Shown: positions 27,227 to 35,611, counted from the stretch's first letter. The stretch is 64,000 nt of DNA from SZAS-79 sp964599095 (GCA_964599095.1 CAZREB010000011.1:1-64000), one strand, 5' to 3'. Notes: generated by a model from the sequence alone, not told the origin. Numbers and translations are program-made.

Positions 27227-28834
27227 TCACATCCTGAAAATGCCGAACTTGGTGTCTTCCACGGGGGCGTTCAACGAAGCCGATATTGCGAGGCCGAGCA
27301 CCCGGCGCGTGTCCGCCGGGTCGATCACGCCGTCATCCCACAGGCGGGCGCTCGCGTAATAAGGATGGCCCTGCCGCTCGTACTGGTCGAGGATCGGCTG
27401 CTTGAATGCGGCCTCCTCCTCCGCCGACCATTGCCCGCCCTTGGCCTCGATGCCGTCGCGCTTGACGGTGGCGAGCACCGATGCCGCCTGCGGGCCGCCC
27501 AGCACCGAGATGCGCGCATTCGGCCACATCCACAGGAACCGCGGCGAATAGGCGCGGCCGCACATGCCGTAATTGCCGGCGCCGAACGAGCCGCCGATGA
27601 TCACGGTGAATTTCGGCACGCGCGCGGTGGCCACTGCAGTCACCATCTTGGCGCCGTCGCGCGCAATGCCGCCGGCCTCGTACTTCCTGCCCACCATGTA
27701 GCCGGTAATGTTCTGCAGGAACACCAGCGGGATGTTGCGCTGGCAGGCCAGTTCGATGAAGTGCGTGGCCTTCAGCGAACTCTCGGAGAACAGCACGCCG
27801 TTGTTGGCGAGGATCGCCACCGGGTAGCCGTGGATGTGCGCGAACCCGGTCACCAGTGTCGTGCCGTAGTTGCGCTTGAATTCGTCGATTTCCGAACCGT
27901 CCACGATGCGTGCGATCACCTCGCGCACGTCGTACGGCTTGCGTGTCTCGCTCGGGATCACGCCGTAGACTTCCTCCGGCGCGTAGAGCGGCTCGACGCT
28001 CTCTCGGACATCCAGCGTCACCGTCTTCCCGCGGTTCAGGTTGCCGACGATGTTGCGCGCGATTGCCAGGGCATGCGCGTCGTTTTGCGCAAGGTGATCC
28101 GCCACGCCGGACACGCGCGTATGCACGTCCGCGCCGCCGAGGTCCTCGGCCGAGACGATCTCGCCGGTGGCGGCCTTCACGATCGGCGGCCCGCCGAGGA
28201 AGATCGTGCCCTGGTTCTTCACGATGATCGACTCATCCGACATCGCCGGCACGTACGCGCCGCCTGCGGTGCACGAGCCCATGACCACCGCGATCTGCGG
28301 GATGCCGGCGGCCGACATGTTCGCCTGGTTGTAGAAGATGCGGCCGAAATGCTCGCGGTCGGGAAAGACGTCGTCCTGGTTCGGCAGGTTGGCGCCGCCG
28401 GAGTCCACGAGATAGATGCACGGCAGCCGGTTCTGCGTCGCGATCTCCTGGGCGCGCAGGTGCTTCTTGACCGTCATCGGGAAGTACGTGCCGCCCTTGA
28501 CGGTCGCGTCGTTCGCCACGACAACGCACTCGCGCCCCGCGATCCGGCCGATGCCGGTGATGATCGACGCCGACGGCACTTCGCCGCCGTACATGCCGTA
28601 GGCCGCGAGCTGGCCGATTTCGAGGAAGGGCGAGCCGGGGTCGAGCAGCGTGCGAACGCGCTCGCGCGGCAGCAGCTTGCCGCGCGAAATGTGCTTCTGG
28701 CGCGATGCCTCGTCGCCGCCGGCCGTGATTTTCGCGACCTTTTCGCGCAGGTCGGCCACCAGCGAGCGCATGAGGGCCGCGTTGGCCTTGAATTCGGCCG
28801 AGCGCGGGTCGAGTTGCGACTTGAAGACCGGCAT
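27227..28834 (-). CDS. liuB: Methylcrotonyl-CoA carboxylase, carboxyltransferase beta subunit
   Basis: This 535-residue carboxyltransferase transfers CO2 from biotin on LiuD to 3-methylcrotonyl-CoA. Family stretches are RGKLLPRERVRTLLDPGSPF, YLVDSGGANLPNQDDVFPDR, SCTAGGAYVPAMSDESIIVK and GGSFGAGNYGMCGRAYSPRF. The C-terminus NAPVEDTKFGIFRM is characteristic of MCC beta. Its ATG overlaps the rhodanese stop (TGATG). Confidence 0.95.
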   Translation of the reverse strand: MPVFKSQLDPRSAEFKANAALMRSLVADLREKVAKITAGGDEASRQKHISRGKLLPRERVRTLLDPGSPFLEIGQLAAYGMYGGEVPSASIITGIGRIAGRECVVVANDATVKGGTYFPMTVKKHLRAQEIATQNRLPCIYLVDSGGANLPNQDDVFPDREHFGRIFYNQANMSAAGIPQIAVVMGSCTAGGAYVPAMSDESIIVKNQGTIFLGGPPIVKAATGEIVSAEDLGGADVHTRVSGVADHLAQNDAHALAIARNIVGNLNRGKTVTLDVRESVEPLYAPEEVYGVIPSETRKPYDVREVIARIVDGSEIDEFKRNYGTTLVTGFAHIHGYPVAILANNGVLFSESSLKATHFIELACQRNIPLVFLQNITGYMVGRKYEAGGIARDGAKMVTAVATARVPKFTVIIGGSFGAGNYGMCGRAYSPRFLWMWPNARISVLGGPQAASVLATVKRDGIEAKGGQWSAEEEAAFKQPILDQYERQGHPYYASARLWDDGVIDPADTRRVLGLAISASLNAPVEDTKFGIFRM

Positions 28835-29271
28835 CAGGCTTTTTCCTTGCTCGACGGTCTCTCGGCCGCAGACGCATGACCTGACCGCTCGGCGGCCGGG
28901 TGGCCGTTCTTCTTCCATTGCCCGAAGCCGCCTTCGAGGTGCAGCACGTTCTTCACGCCCATGTCCTCGAGCGTCGCGGCCGCGAGGACGCCGCGCCAGT
29001 CGGCGGCGCAGTAGAGGATCAGGGTCTTGTCCCCGGCGAACACCGGCTTGTAGTAGGGGCTGTCGGGATCGACCCAGAATTCGAGCATGCCGCGCGGTGC
29101 ATGGAATGCGCCCGGGATCATGCCGTCGCGTTCGAGCTCGCGCACGTCGCGCAGGTCGACGAACAAGGTGTTCGCGTCGCCGAGCTTTGCCTTGGCTGCA
29201 TCGACGCTGATGCCCCTGGATTTCTTCTCCGCCTCGGCGATGAGGTCCTTGATGCCCTTTTTCAATGCCAT
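28834..29271 (-). CDS. Single-domain rhodanese-like protein
   Basis: This 145-residue protein has one rhodanese domain. The active-site loop is LYCAADWRGVLA, with Cys88 and Arg93 in a CxxxxR arrangement. FVDLRDVRELERDGMIPGAF is the CH2 motif. A Ser/Lys-rich tail (SAAERPSSKEKA) follows the domain. Its position inside a leucine degradation operon, directly before liuB and overlapping it by 1 nt, is noteworthy. A link to acyl-CoA metabolism is not established. Confidence 0.85.
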   Translation of the reverse strand: MALKKGIKDLIAEAEKKSRGISVDAAKAKLGDANTLFVDLRDVRELERDGMIPGAFHAPRGMLEFWVDPDSPYYKPVFAGDKTLILYCAADWRGVLAAATLEDMGVKNVLHLEGGFGQWKKNGHPAAERSGHASAAERPSSKEKA

Positions 29272-29324
29272 GTCTGCTCCACCGCTTCAATGCGCCAAGG
29301 CGCGTTTGTGCGCGCGCCTGCGTG

Positions 29325-29540
29325 GGCGCGCCCGATCACCCGGCGCCGGAGGTCGCCCGCGCCATCGTAGATCCTGCACACCTGCACGGCCCGCCGGATG
29401 CGCTCCACCGGAAAGTCTGCCACGTAGCCGTAACCGTCGTTTGACCGGATCGCGTCCGAGCAGCCCCTTTCCGCCGTTGCCGAGGCCACCGGCTCGGACG
29501 TCGACGCTTCCTTCAGGCAGGGCCGGCCGGCGTGGAGCGG
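29325..29540 (-). pseudogene. Remnant of an acyl-CoA dehydrogenase (C-terminal end only)
   Basis: In the nearly 300 nt between the rhodanese start and the hotdog gene stop, the minus strand translates to GRPCLKEASTSEPVASATAE, then GCSDAIRSNDGYGYVADFPV and RIYDGAGDLRRRVIGRA. This matches, segment by segment, the last 70 or so residues of short-chain acyl-CoA dehydrogenases (consensus CSDAIQ-GGYGYV-DFPVERIYRDVRV-QIYEGTSDIQ). Several conserved positions are changed, and the N-terminal and middle domains and the catalytic Glu are absent. It does not resemble the C-terminus of the local LiuA closely, so it is a remnant of a different dehydrogenase. Confidence 0.75.
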
Positions 29541-29569
29541 CGCGTCGCAGGCGGACGAGAGCGGCATTC

Positions 29570-29980
29570 TCAAGTCACCCGGACGTAGGTGAGCGTATGG
29601 TGGCTGAAGACGTTGCCGGCGCGGTCGCGGCATTCGGCCGTGCCGAAAAAGCGCCGCGCCCCCGCCTTGATGATGCGCGCGGTGCAATACACGGTCTTTG
29701 CCTTCGCGGGCGCGAGGAAAACAGTGTTCAGGTCCGAAGTGAGCGCGTCGTGCGCCATGCCCAGTCGCGACTTGATCGCGAGCCACATCGCCACATCGGC
29801 AGCGGCGACCAGCGCCGGCCCGTTGACGATGCCGCCGGGGCGCTCGAGCGCCGGGCGGTTCGGCAGGGCCACGACGCACTCCCAGCCGTCGGCCTTGACC
29901 AGCTTGAACTTCCACGGCTGCAGGAAGCGCTCGCTGTCGAGCAGGCGCTGCAACTCGGCCCTGCCGGCGGCAGGCTTCAA
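29570..29980 (-). CDS. Hotdog-fold (PaaI-type) thioesterase
   Basis: This 136-residue hotdog protein has GGIVNGPALVAAADVAMWLA, the region of the helix that holds the catalytic residues in PaaI enzymes, and TSDLNTVFLAPAKAKTVYCT. The usual HGG is replaced by VNG, so catalysis may differ. The start is a TTG at 29980 that overlaps the stop of the upstream Rid gene (TTGA), with GAGG 8 nt upstream. The overlap supports this unusual start over internal codons. Confidence 0.75.
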   Translation of the reverse strand: MKPAAGRAELQRLLDSERFLQPWKFKLVKADGWECVVALPNRPALERPGGIVNGPALVAAADVAMWLAIKSRLGMAHDALTSDLNTVFLAPAKAKTVYCTARIIKAGARRFFGTAECRDRAGNVFSHHTLTYVRVT

Positions 29981-30360
29981 ACGCCTATCCTCGCGGTAAC
30001 CTCGACTTCGATCTTCATGCGCTCGTCCACCAGTCCGCAGATCACCGCGGTCGCAGCAGGCCGGGCCCGCGCGAAATATTCGCCGAAGACCGGGGCGAGG
30101 GCCTGGAAGCAGGCGCGATCGGTGAGGTAGTAGGTGACGCGGACCACGTCATCGAGCGACGCGCCGGCTTGGCCGAGCGCGGCGGCGATGTTCCTGAATG
30201 CCTGCCGTGCCTGCGTGACCAGGTCGTCCGAAATCGTCATCGTCGAATAGTCGAATCCGGTGGTGCCGGAGACGTGGATCCAGTCGCCGTCGATCACCGC
30301 GCGGCTGTAGCCGGCGACCGCCTCGAAGGCCGAACCGGAGGAAATCAGTTTCTTTGGCAT
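29977..30360 (-). CDS. Rid-family (YjgF/YER057c) protein
   Basis: This 127-residue protein has the Rid trimer fold: SRAVIDGDWIHVSGTTGFDY, QARQAFRNIAAALGQAGASL and the end MKIEVEVTARIGV. In imine-deaminating RidA an Arg sits in the PARS-like motif; here that position reads RPAATAV, with Ala instead. The protein may therefore lack 2-iminoacid deaminase activity. It lies 77 nt downstream of the SDR gene and overlaps the hotdog gene. Confidence 0.88.
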   Translation of the reverse strand: MPKKLISSGSAFEAVAGYSRAVIDGDWIHVSGTTGFDYSTMTISDDLVTQARQAFRNIAAALGQAGASLDDVVRVTYYLTDRACFQALAPVFGEYFARARPAATAVICGLVDERMKIEVEVTARIGV

Positions 30361-30437
30361 GGAAAGTGAAACTTCGCTTATCTGGGATCGGCCCGGGACG
30401 CGGCTGTCAGGTCAACTTGTTTTCCGAAAATGGAATC

Positions 30438-31124
30438 TCACCAGGCAAACTCCGTGCCGTCGTAGTTCAGGAAGCTGCCGTTCTGCGCGGGCGTTGCCCG
30501 GGCCAGCGTGGCGCGGATCCCGCTCACGCTGGTTGCGACGTCGATGTCTGCGCCGGCGCCGCCCATATCGGTGCGGACCCAGCCCGGATGCAGCGTAACG
30601 CACGTGATGCCTTGCGGGCCCAGCACCAGCGACATGTCCTTGAGCGCCGAATTGAGCGCGGCCTTGCTGGCGCGGTACAGCCAGCTCGAGGTCGAGTTGC
30701 GCAGGCCGATCGATCCCATGCGCGATGAGATCACCGCGAGCTTGCCCTTGTTCGGCGCAAGCGCAGGAGCGGCGAGCGGCGCGAGCCGCATGGCGGCCAG
30801 GACGTTGGTGCGCATGACAGAGTCGAATTCGGCATCGGTCGGCGGCTCGAGATGCTGGGTCCGCGGCCCGACGATGCCGGCGCAGTGGATCGCGACGTCC
30901 AGGCTCGCGCCGGCAAGGCCGGCCTGGAGCTGCGCGGCCGCATCGGTCGCGGTCGCATCCAGGCGGACCGCTTTCGCGCCGAGGCCCGCGAGTCGCGCGA
31001 GGCCCGCCTCGTCGCGCGCGGTGCCGATCACGTCCCAGTGGTCTGCGCGGTACTGCCGCGCCAGTTCGAAGCCGATCCCGCGTGAAGCGCCGACAATGAG
31101 GACCGCGCTGGCACGATTCGGCAT
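30438..31124 (-). CDS. Short-chain dehydrogenase/reductase
   Basis: This 228-residue NAD(P)-dependent oxidoreductase has the Rossmann motif VGASRGIGFELARQY, CAGIVGP in place of NNAG, and the catalytic Ser, Tyr and Lys in VISSRMGSIG and SSWLYRASKAAL. It resembles the C-factor/sniffer-like SDRs. The ATG at 31124 overlaps the thiolase stop (TGATG). Its substrate within the operon is unknown; a 3-hydroxyacyl intermediate is one option. Confidence 0.88.
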   Translation of the reverse strand: MPNRASAVLIVGASRGIGFELARQYRADHWDVIGTARDEAGLARLAGLGAKAVRLDATATDAAAQLQAGLAGASLDVAIHCAGIVGPRTQHLEPPTDAEFDSVMRTNVLAAMRLAPLAAPALAPNKGKLAVISSRMGSIGLRNSTSSWLYRASKAALNSALKDMSLVLGPQGITCVTLHPGWVRTDMGGAGADIDVATSVSGIRATLARATPAQNGSFLNYDGTEFAW

Positions 31125-32320
31125 CAGGCGAGCTCCAGCGCCATGGCGGTGGCTTCGCCGCCGCCGATGCACAGGCTGGCCACGCCGCGCCTGCCGCCGT
31201 ACTTGCGCAGCGCGCCGATCAGAGTGACGAGGATTCGCGTACCCGAAGCGCCGATCGGGTGGCCGAGCGCGCACGCGCCCCCGTGGACGTTGACCTTCTC
31301 GTGCGGCAGCTTGTGCTCCTGCATCGCGGCCATGGTCACGACGGCAAAGGCCTCGTTGATCTCGTAGAGGTCGACCTGGCCCGCGCTCCAGCCGGTCTTG
31401 TCGAACAGCTTTCGGATCGCGCCTACCGGCGCGGTCGTGAACCAGCCCGGTTCCTGCGCATGCGTGGAGTGGCCGACGACCGTCGCGATCGGGGCAAGGC
31501 CGCGTTTGTCGGCGGTCGAGCGGCGCATCATCACAAGGGCCGCGCCGCCGTCGGAGATCGAGCTCGAATTGGCGGCGGTCACCGTGCCGTCCTTCGCAAA
31601 GGCGGGCTTCAGTGTCGGGATCTTGTCGAAGTTGGCCTTGAATGGCTGCTCGTCGGTCTCGATGAAGCGCTGGTCCTTGCCGGCCTTGATTGCCATCGGC
31701 GTGATCTCCCAGGCGAACCAGCCCTCCTTGTTCGCCTTCTGCGCGCGCTCCAGGGACTTCACCGCGAAGGCGTCCTGGGCTTCGCGCGTGAAAGAGTACT
31801 TCCTCGCGCATTCCTCGGCGAACGTGCCCATCAGGCGCCCCTTGTCATACGCATCCTCGAGGCCGTCGAGGAACATGTGGTCCATGACCTGGCCGTGGCC
31901 CATGCGATAGCCGCCGCGGGCCTTGGGCAGCAGGTAGGGCGCGTTGGTCATCGATTCCATGCCGCCGGCGATCATGATTTCGTTGGTACCCGCCGCGAGC
32001 AGGTCCGTGGCGAGCATCGCGGCCTTCATGCCTGAACCGCACATCTTGTTGATCGTGGTGCAACCCGCTGCGAGCGGCAGGCCGGCGCCGAGGCTCGCCT
32101 GGCGCGCGGGCGCCTGGCCCTGGCCTGCGGGCAGCACGCAACCCATGATGACTTCCTGCACGTCCTCCGGCTTCAGCTTTGCGCGCTCGACGGCGGCGCG
32201 AATTGCGGCGGCGCCGAGTTCCGGCGCCGCGAATCCCTTGAGCTCGCCCTGGAATGCGCCCATCGGCGTGCGGGCGGCGGAAACGATGACGATCGGGTCA
32301 CGCTGCATGTCTTCTCCCAT
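31124..32320 (-). CDS. Acetyl-CoA C-acetyltransferase (thiolase)
   Basis: This 398-residue thiolase has the nucleophile Cys94 in NKMCGSGMKA, the His of GGACALGHPIGASG and the second Cys in LCIGGGEATAMALE. It probably cleaves acetoacetyl-CoA, made from HMG-CoA lyase product, to two acetyl-CoA, though it could also act in PHB synthesis with the PHA synthase nearby. GGAGTG lies just before the ATG at 32320; a second ATG at 32308 is less well placed. The upstream gene stops 2 nt before. Confidence 0.92.
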   Translation of the reverse strand: MGEDMQRDPIVIVSAARTPMGAFQGELKGFAAPELGAAAIRAAVERAKLKPEDVQEVIMGCVLPAGQGQAPARQASLGAGLPLAAGCTTINKMCGSGMKAAMLATDLLAAGTNEIMIAGGMESMTNAPYLLPKARGGYRMGHGQVMDHMFLDGLEDAYDKGRLMGTFAEECARKYSFTREAQDAFAVKSLERAQKANKEGWFAWEITPMAIKAGKDQRFIETDEQPFKANFDKIPTLKPAFAKDGTVTAANSSSISDGGAALVMMRRSTADKRGLAPIATVVGHSTHAQEPGWFTTAPVGAIRKLFDKTGWSAGQVDLYEINEAFAVVTMAAMQEHKLPHEKVNVHGGACALGHPIGASGTRILVTLIGALRKYGGRRGVASLCIGGGEATAMALELA

Positions 32321-32322
32321 GA

Positions 32323-33417
32323 TCACTCCTTCAACAAGGCAGCCGTACGGCGGACGGCTTCGACGGTTTCGGTTTCCAGCCGCGCGATGAGATCCGCAGC
32401 GGGCAGGGCGCGGGACATTGCGATCCCCTGGCCTGCCCACAGTGCGAGGAAATCGGGGTTGCCGGCCTTTGCTGCGGCAACGCGCAGCTTGCCGGTGACG
32501 CTATTTTGCGCCGGAAACGCGAGCTGCGCAGCGTCCCGCCGGCTCATTTCGCGGATGAATCGGTTGGCGATGCCGCGTGCCGGCTTGCCGGAAAACTTTT
32601 CGGTGAGCGTCGTGATGTCTTCCCGGGCCGCGAGGAGGGCCTCCTTGTGGGGACGAGGCGCGCCCGACTCCGGGCACGGTATAAATGCCGTGCCGAGCTG
32701 TGCGGCCTGTGCTCCGAGCGCGAGCGCCGCCGCGATCCCGGCCCCGTCCATGATTCCGCCGGCCGCAATCACCGGAACGCGCACCGCGCGAACAACGGCC
32801 CGGGTGAGCGCGAGCGTCCCGGTAAGCGCCTCATACGGGTCACGCGCGTAAGTGCCGCGATGTCCGCCGGCCTCGCCACCCTGCGCAATCACGAAATCGA
32901 ATCCCGACGCAGCGAGCTTTTCGGCCTCGGCGACGCATGTCGCGCTGCCGCCGACCAGGCTCCCGGCGCCCTTGAGCCTGCCGAGGCGATCCGGTGTCAG
33001 GTCATTGAGGTGGATCGTAAAAACGCGCGGACGGATCTCCACCACGGCGGCGAGCTGAGCCTCGAAATCCGGTCCGTACGGCGCGCGCACCGGCTCGGGA
33101 GCGCCGAGCCCGAGTTCGGCGTAGTAGCCTGCAACTGCGGCAAGCGATTCGCGCTGGTCGCGGTCGGCGATGTCTCCCGGCAACGGCCATCCAAACAGGT
33201 TGATGCCGAACGGCCGGTCCGTCTTGGCGCGGACCGCGGCTGCCTGCGCCTTCATTTCGGCCGGCTGGGTATAGGCAAACCCGAACGAGCCGAGCGCGCC
33301 CGCCGCCGAACAGGCGGTGACCAGTTCCGGCGACGCCGGCCCACCGGCCATCGGTGCCTGGATGATCGGGACTTCGAGTCCGACGAGCTCGGTGAAAGGC
33401 GTATTGATCCGCGGCAT
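32323..33417 (-). CDS. Nitronate monooxygenase-family flavoprotein
   Basis: This 364-residue FMN-binding TIM-barrel protein belongs to the NMO/2-nitropropane dioxygenase family. Visible parts are VGLEVPIIQAPMAGGPASPE, the phosphate-binding FVIAQGGEAGGHRGTY and VIAAGGIMDGAGIAAALALG. The catalytic His is the one in GGEAGGHRG. Family members oxidise alkyl nitronates, but many are annotated by similarity only. Its place inside a leucine degradation operon does not explain the reaction. Confidence 0.88.
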   Translation of the reverse strand: MPRINTPFTELVGLEVPIIQAPMAGGPASPELVTACSAAGALGSFGFAYTQPAEMKAQAAAVRAKTDRPFGINLFGWPLPGDIADRDQRESLAAVAGYYAELGLGAPEPVRAPYGPDFEAQLAAVVEIRPRVFTIHLNDLTPDRLGRLKGAGSLVGGSATCVAEAEKLAASGFDFVIAQGGEAGGHRGTYARDPYEALTGTLALTRAVVRAVRVPVIAAGGIMDGAGIAAALALGAQAAQLGTAFIPCPESGAPRPHKEALLAAREDITTLTEKFSGKPARGIANRFIREMSRRDAAQLAFPAQNSVTGKLRVAAAKAGNPDFLALWAGQGIAMSRALPAADLIARLETETVEAVRRTAALLKE

Positions 33418-33434
33418 CGTACCGGTCCTTGCAA

Positions 33435-33887
33435 TTAGTCGGGGAGGTCGTAGGTCCCGAGCATCGCCTTCCCGCGTTCGACGACGTCGGGCGGCAGCGG
33501 GCAGGACTTGCGGGCTGCAGTGTCTATGTGGACCGCAGTCAGGACCATGATCGCAGCAATTTCGCCTTCAGGCCCGTTGCGCATTTCATGGACGAACCTG
33601 ACCACCTTGCCGCGGATTTCAAGCAGGACGGTGCGGATGCTCACGAGGTCGCCCGGTAGCAGTTCGCGCCGGTACGTGATGTCCTGCCTGACGGCGGCCA
33701 TGCCACGGGAACTCTGCTTCAGCGATGCCGCGGTCAGGCCGAGGCCGGCGAACAGGTTCCAGGTGGCCTCGTCGAACTTGCCGACGTACCACATGACGTT
33801 CATGTGACCCATGTGGTCGCAGTGCCACGGGTAAACCGCGCCCCGGTAGGTCTCGATCGGCGCGTGAGGCGCCCCGGAGGCGATCAT
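33435..33887 (-). CDS. Acyl-CoA thioesterase, 4HBT family
   Basis: This 150-residue hotdog thioesterase carries the YbgC-type motif HCDHMGHMNVMWYVGKFDEA, with the catalytic Asp in the DHMGHMN part. RRELLPGDLVSIRTVLLEIR follows. It starts in an ATGA overlap with the liuA stop and is followed after 17 nt by the NMO gene. It could release excess acyl-CoA from the pathway. Confidence 0.9.
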   Translation of the reverse strand: MIASGAPHAPIETYRGAVYPWHCDHMGHMNVMWYVGKFDEATWNLFAGLGLTAASLKQSSRGMAAVRQDITYRRELLPGDLVSIRTVLLEIRGKVVRFVHEMRNGPEGEIAAIMVLTAVHIDTAARKSCPLPPDVVERGKAMLGTYDLPD

Positions 33888-35047
33888 GCGGTTTCCGCGA
33901 ACAGTTCGCGGCCGATCAGCCAGCGGCGGATCTCGCTCGTGCCCGCGCCGATCTCATAGAGCTTCGCGTCGCGCCAGAGCCGCCCGGCGGGAGTCTCGTT
34001 GATGTAGCCCATGCCGCCCAGCGCCTGGATCGCCTCGCCGGCCATCCACGTGGCCTTCTCGGCCGCAACGAGGATCGCGCCTGCTGCGTCCTTGCGCGTG
34101 GTCTCGCCGCGATCGAGCGCCTGTCCGACCGCATACACATAGGCGCGGCAATAGGAAAACGTGGCGTACATGTCGGCGAGCTTGCCCTGCATCAGCTGGA
34201 ATTCGCCGATCGGCTGGCCGAATTGCTTCCTGTCGTGGACGTAGGGAATCACAATGTCGAGGCACGCCGCCATGATCCCGAGCGGACCGCCGGCGAGCAC
34301 CGCACGCTCGTAGTCGAGGCCGCTCATCAACACGTTCACACCGCGGCCTTCCTGGCTCAGGATGTTTTCCTCCGGTACCTCGCAGTCGCGAAAGACCAGC
34401 TCGCAGGTGTTCGAGCCGCGCATGCCGAGCTTGTCGAGCTTTTGCGCGGTGGTGAAGCCTTTCATCCCCTTCTCGATCAGGAAGGCCGTAATGCCGCGGG
34501 GGCCGGCGTTCGAATCGGTCTTGGCGTAGACGACGAGCACGTCGGCGTCCGGCCCGTTGGTGATCCACATCTTGTTGCCGTTCACCACGTACTTGCTGCC
34601 GCGACGCTCGGCGCGCAGCCGCATTCCGACCACGTCGGAGCCGGCGCCGGGTTCGCTCATAGCCAGGGCGCCGACCTGCTCGCCGGAGACGAGTCTGGGC
34701 AGGTATCGCTTCTTCTGCGCTTCGCTGCCGTTGCGGTGGATCTGGTTCACGCAAAGGTTGGAGAACGCGCCATAGGAGAGGCCGACCGAGGCCGACGCAC
34801 GGCTGATTTCCTCCACCGCGACGATGTGCGCGAGGTAGCCCATGTTCGTGCCGCCATACTCCTCCCGCACCGTGATGCCGAGCAGGCCGAGCGCGCCCAT
34901 CTTCGGCCACAGGTCCATCGGGAATTCGTTGGTGCGGTCGATGTCGGAGGCGCGCGGCGCAATCTCCGCATCGGCAAACCGGCGCACGGTCTCGCGCAAG
35001 GCGGCGATGTCCTCGCCGTGGTCGAACCTGAGGAATGGGTAGTCCAT
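33884..35047 (-). CDS. liuA: Isovaleryl-CoA dehydrogenase
   Basis: This FAD enzyme oxidises isovaleryl-CoA to 3-methylcrotonyl-CoA, the first committed step of the operon (387 residues). The base Glu247 lies in MSGLDYERAVLAGG, the position diagnostic of isovaleryl-CoA dehydrogenase rather than the C-terminal Glu used by most acyl-CoA dehydrogenases. SEPGAGSDVVGM, KMWITNGPDADVLVVYAKT and the C-terminal GGMGYINETPAGRLWRDAKL are also present. The ATG at 35047 follows GGAGGT. The gene lies 26 nt downstream of the PaaI thioesterase. Confidence 0.94.
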   Translation of the reverse strand: MDYPFLRFDHGEDIAALRETVRRFADAEIAPRASDIDRTNEFPMDLWPKMGALGLLGITVREEYGGTNMGYLAHIVAVEEISRASASVGLSYGAFSNLCVNQIHRNGSEAQKKRYLPRLVSGEQVGALAMSEPGAGSDVVGMRLRAERRGSKYVVNGNKMWITNGPDADVLVVYAKTDSNAGPRGITAFLIEKGMKGFTTAQKLDKLGMRGSNTCELVFRDCEVPEENILSQEGRGVNVLMSGLDYERAVLAGGPLGIMAACLDIVIPYVHDRKQFGQPIGEFQLMQGKLADMYATFSYCRAYVYAVGQALDRGETTRKDAAGAILVAAEKATWMAGEAIQALGGMGYINETPAGRLWRDAKLYEIGAGTSEIRRWLIGRELFAETA

Positions 35048-35073
35048 TGATACCTCCGTCTGCCTGCCGATCG

Positions 35074-35547
35074 TCAGTCGGGGTGGTCCGAGCGCCCGGC
35101 CAGCATCATCAGGGTTTGCTGCATCGAGGCGCAATGCAAACTGCGCCCTTCGCTTTCCGCGTATACCTCGGCACGCGCGACGGTCAGCGTGCGGCCCGGC
35201 CGCACGACCGCTCCGCGCGCCACCAGCCGCTCGCCGAGCGCAGGCGCAAGGATGTTGATCTTGTATTCGACCGTCACAAGCGAACAGCCGGCTGGCATCA
35301 GGCTGAAGGCCGCATATCCGCAGGCCGAGTCGGCAATCATGCCGACGATCCCGCCATGGACGAAGCCCTTTTGCTGCGTGAGGTCTTCGCGAAAGGGCAG
35401 TTCGACCTCACAGAACCCGGGCTCAAGCGCCAGGAGCGTTCCGCCGATGAGCTTCATGGCTTTCTGGCGCGCGAAGCTGCCGCGACAACGTTCGGCGTAG
35501 GCCGGGTCCTGGGGCTCGAAACGCTCGGCGGCGGGTGGAACGTTCAT
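35074..35547 (-). CDS. PaaI-family thioesterase, first gene of the liu operon
   Basis: This 157-residue hotdog thioesterase contains the classical HGG motif in QKGFVHGGIVGMIADSACGY, with the Asp of the catalytic helix. YKINILAPALGERLVARGAV follows. It is the first gene after the LiuR-type promoter at 35583-35611. It may trim acyl-CoA or aryl-CoA by-products. Confidence 0.88.
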   Translation of the reverse strand: MNVPPAAERFEPQDPAYAERCRGSFARQKAMKLIGGTLLALEPGFCEVELPFREDLTQQKGFVHGGIVGMIADSACGYAAFSLMPAGCSLVTVEYKINILAPALGERLVARGAVVRPGRTLTVARAEVYAESEGRSLHCASMQQTLMMLAGRSDHPD

Positions 35548-35582
35548 GGGCGGACAGTGCGTGCGGGGCTCGGGACCGGCGG

Positions 35583-35611
35583 ATTCTGCTTAACGTTTAC
35601 GTAAACGTCAA
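35583..35611 (-). promoter_or_regulatory. LiuR-type operator inside the liu operon promoter
   Basis: On the minus strand TTGACG (35611-35606), a 17-nt spacer and CAGAAT (35588-35583) form a plausible sigma-70 promoter. The perfect 16-bp palindrome ACGTTTACGTAAACGT (35593-35608) covers the spacer and the end of the -35. MerR-family regulators typically bind palindromes between -35 and -10, and reported LiuR motifs have a TTTACGTAAAC core (from memory). The -35 overlaps the stop codon of the upstream liuR gene. The operon start is 36 nt past the -10. Confidence 0.82.

Noticed and set aside
31125..31811. Extension of the SDR frame upstream into the thiolase
   Set aside because: The thiolase frame is fully conserved there, so the upstream part is a shadow; the SDR starts at 31124.
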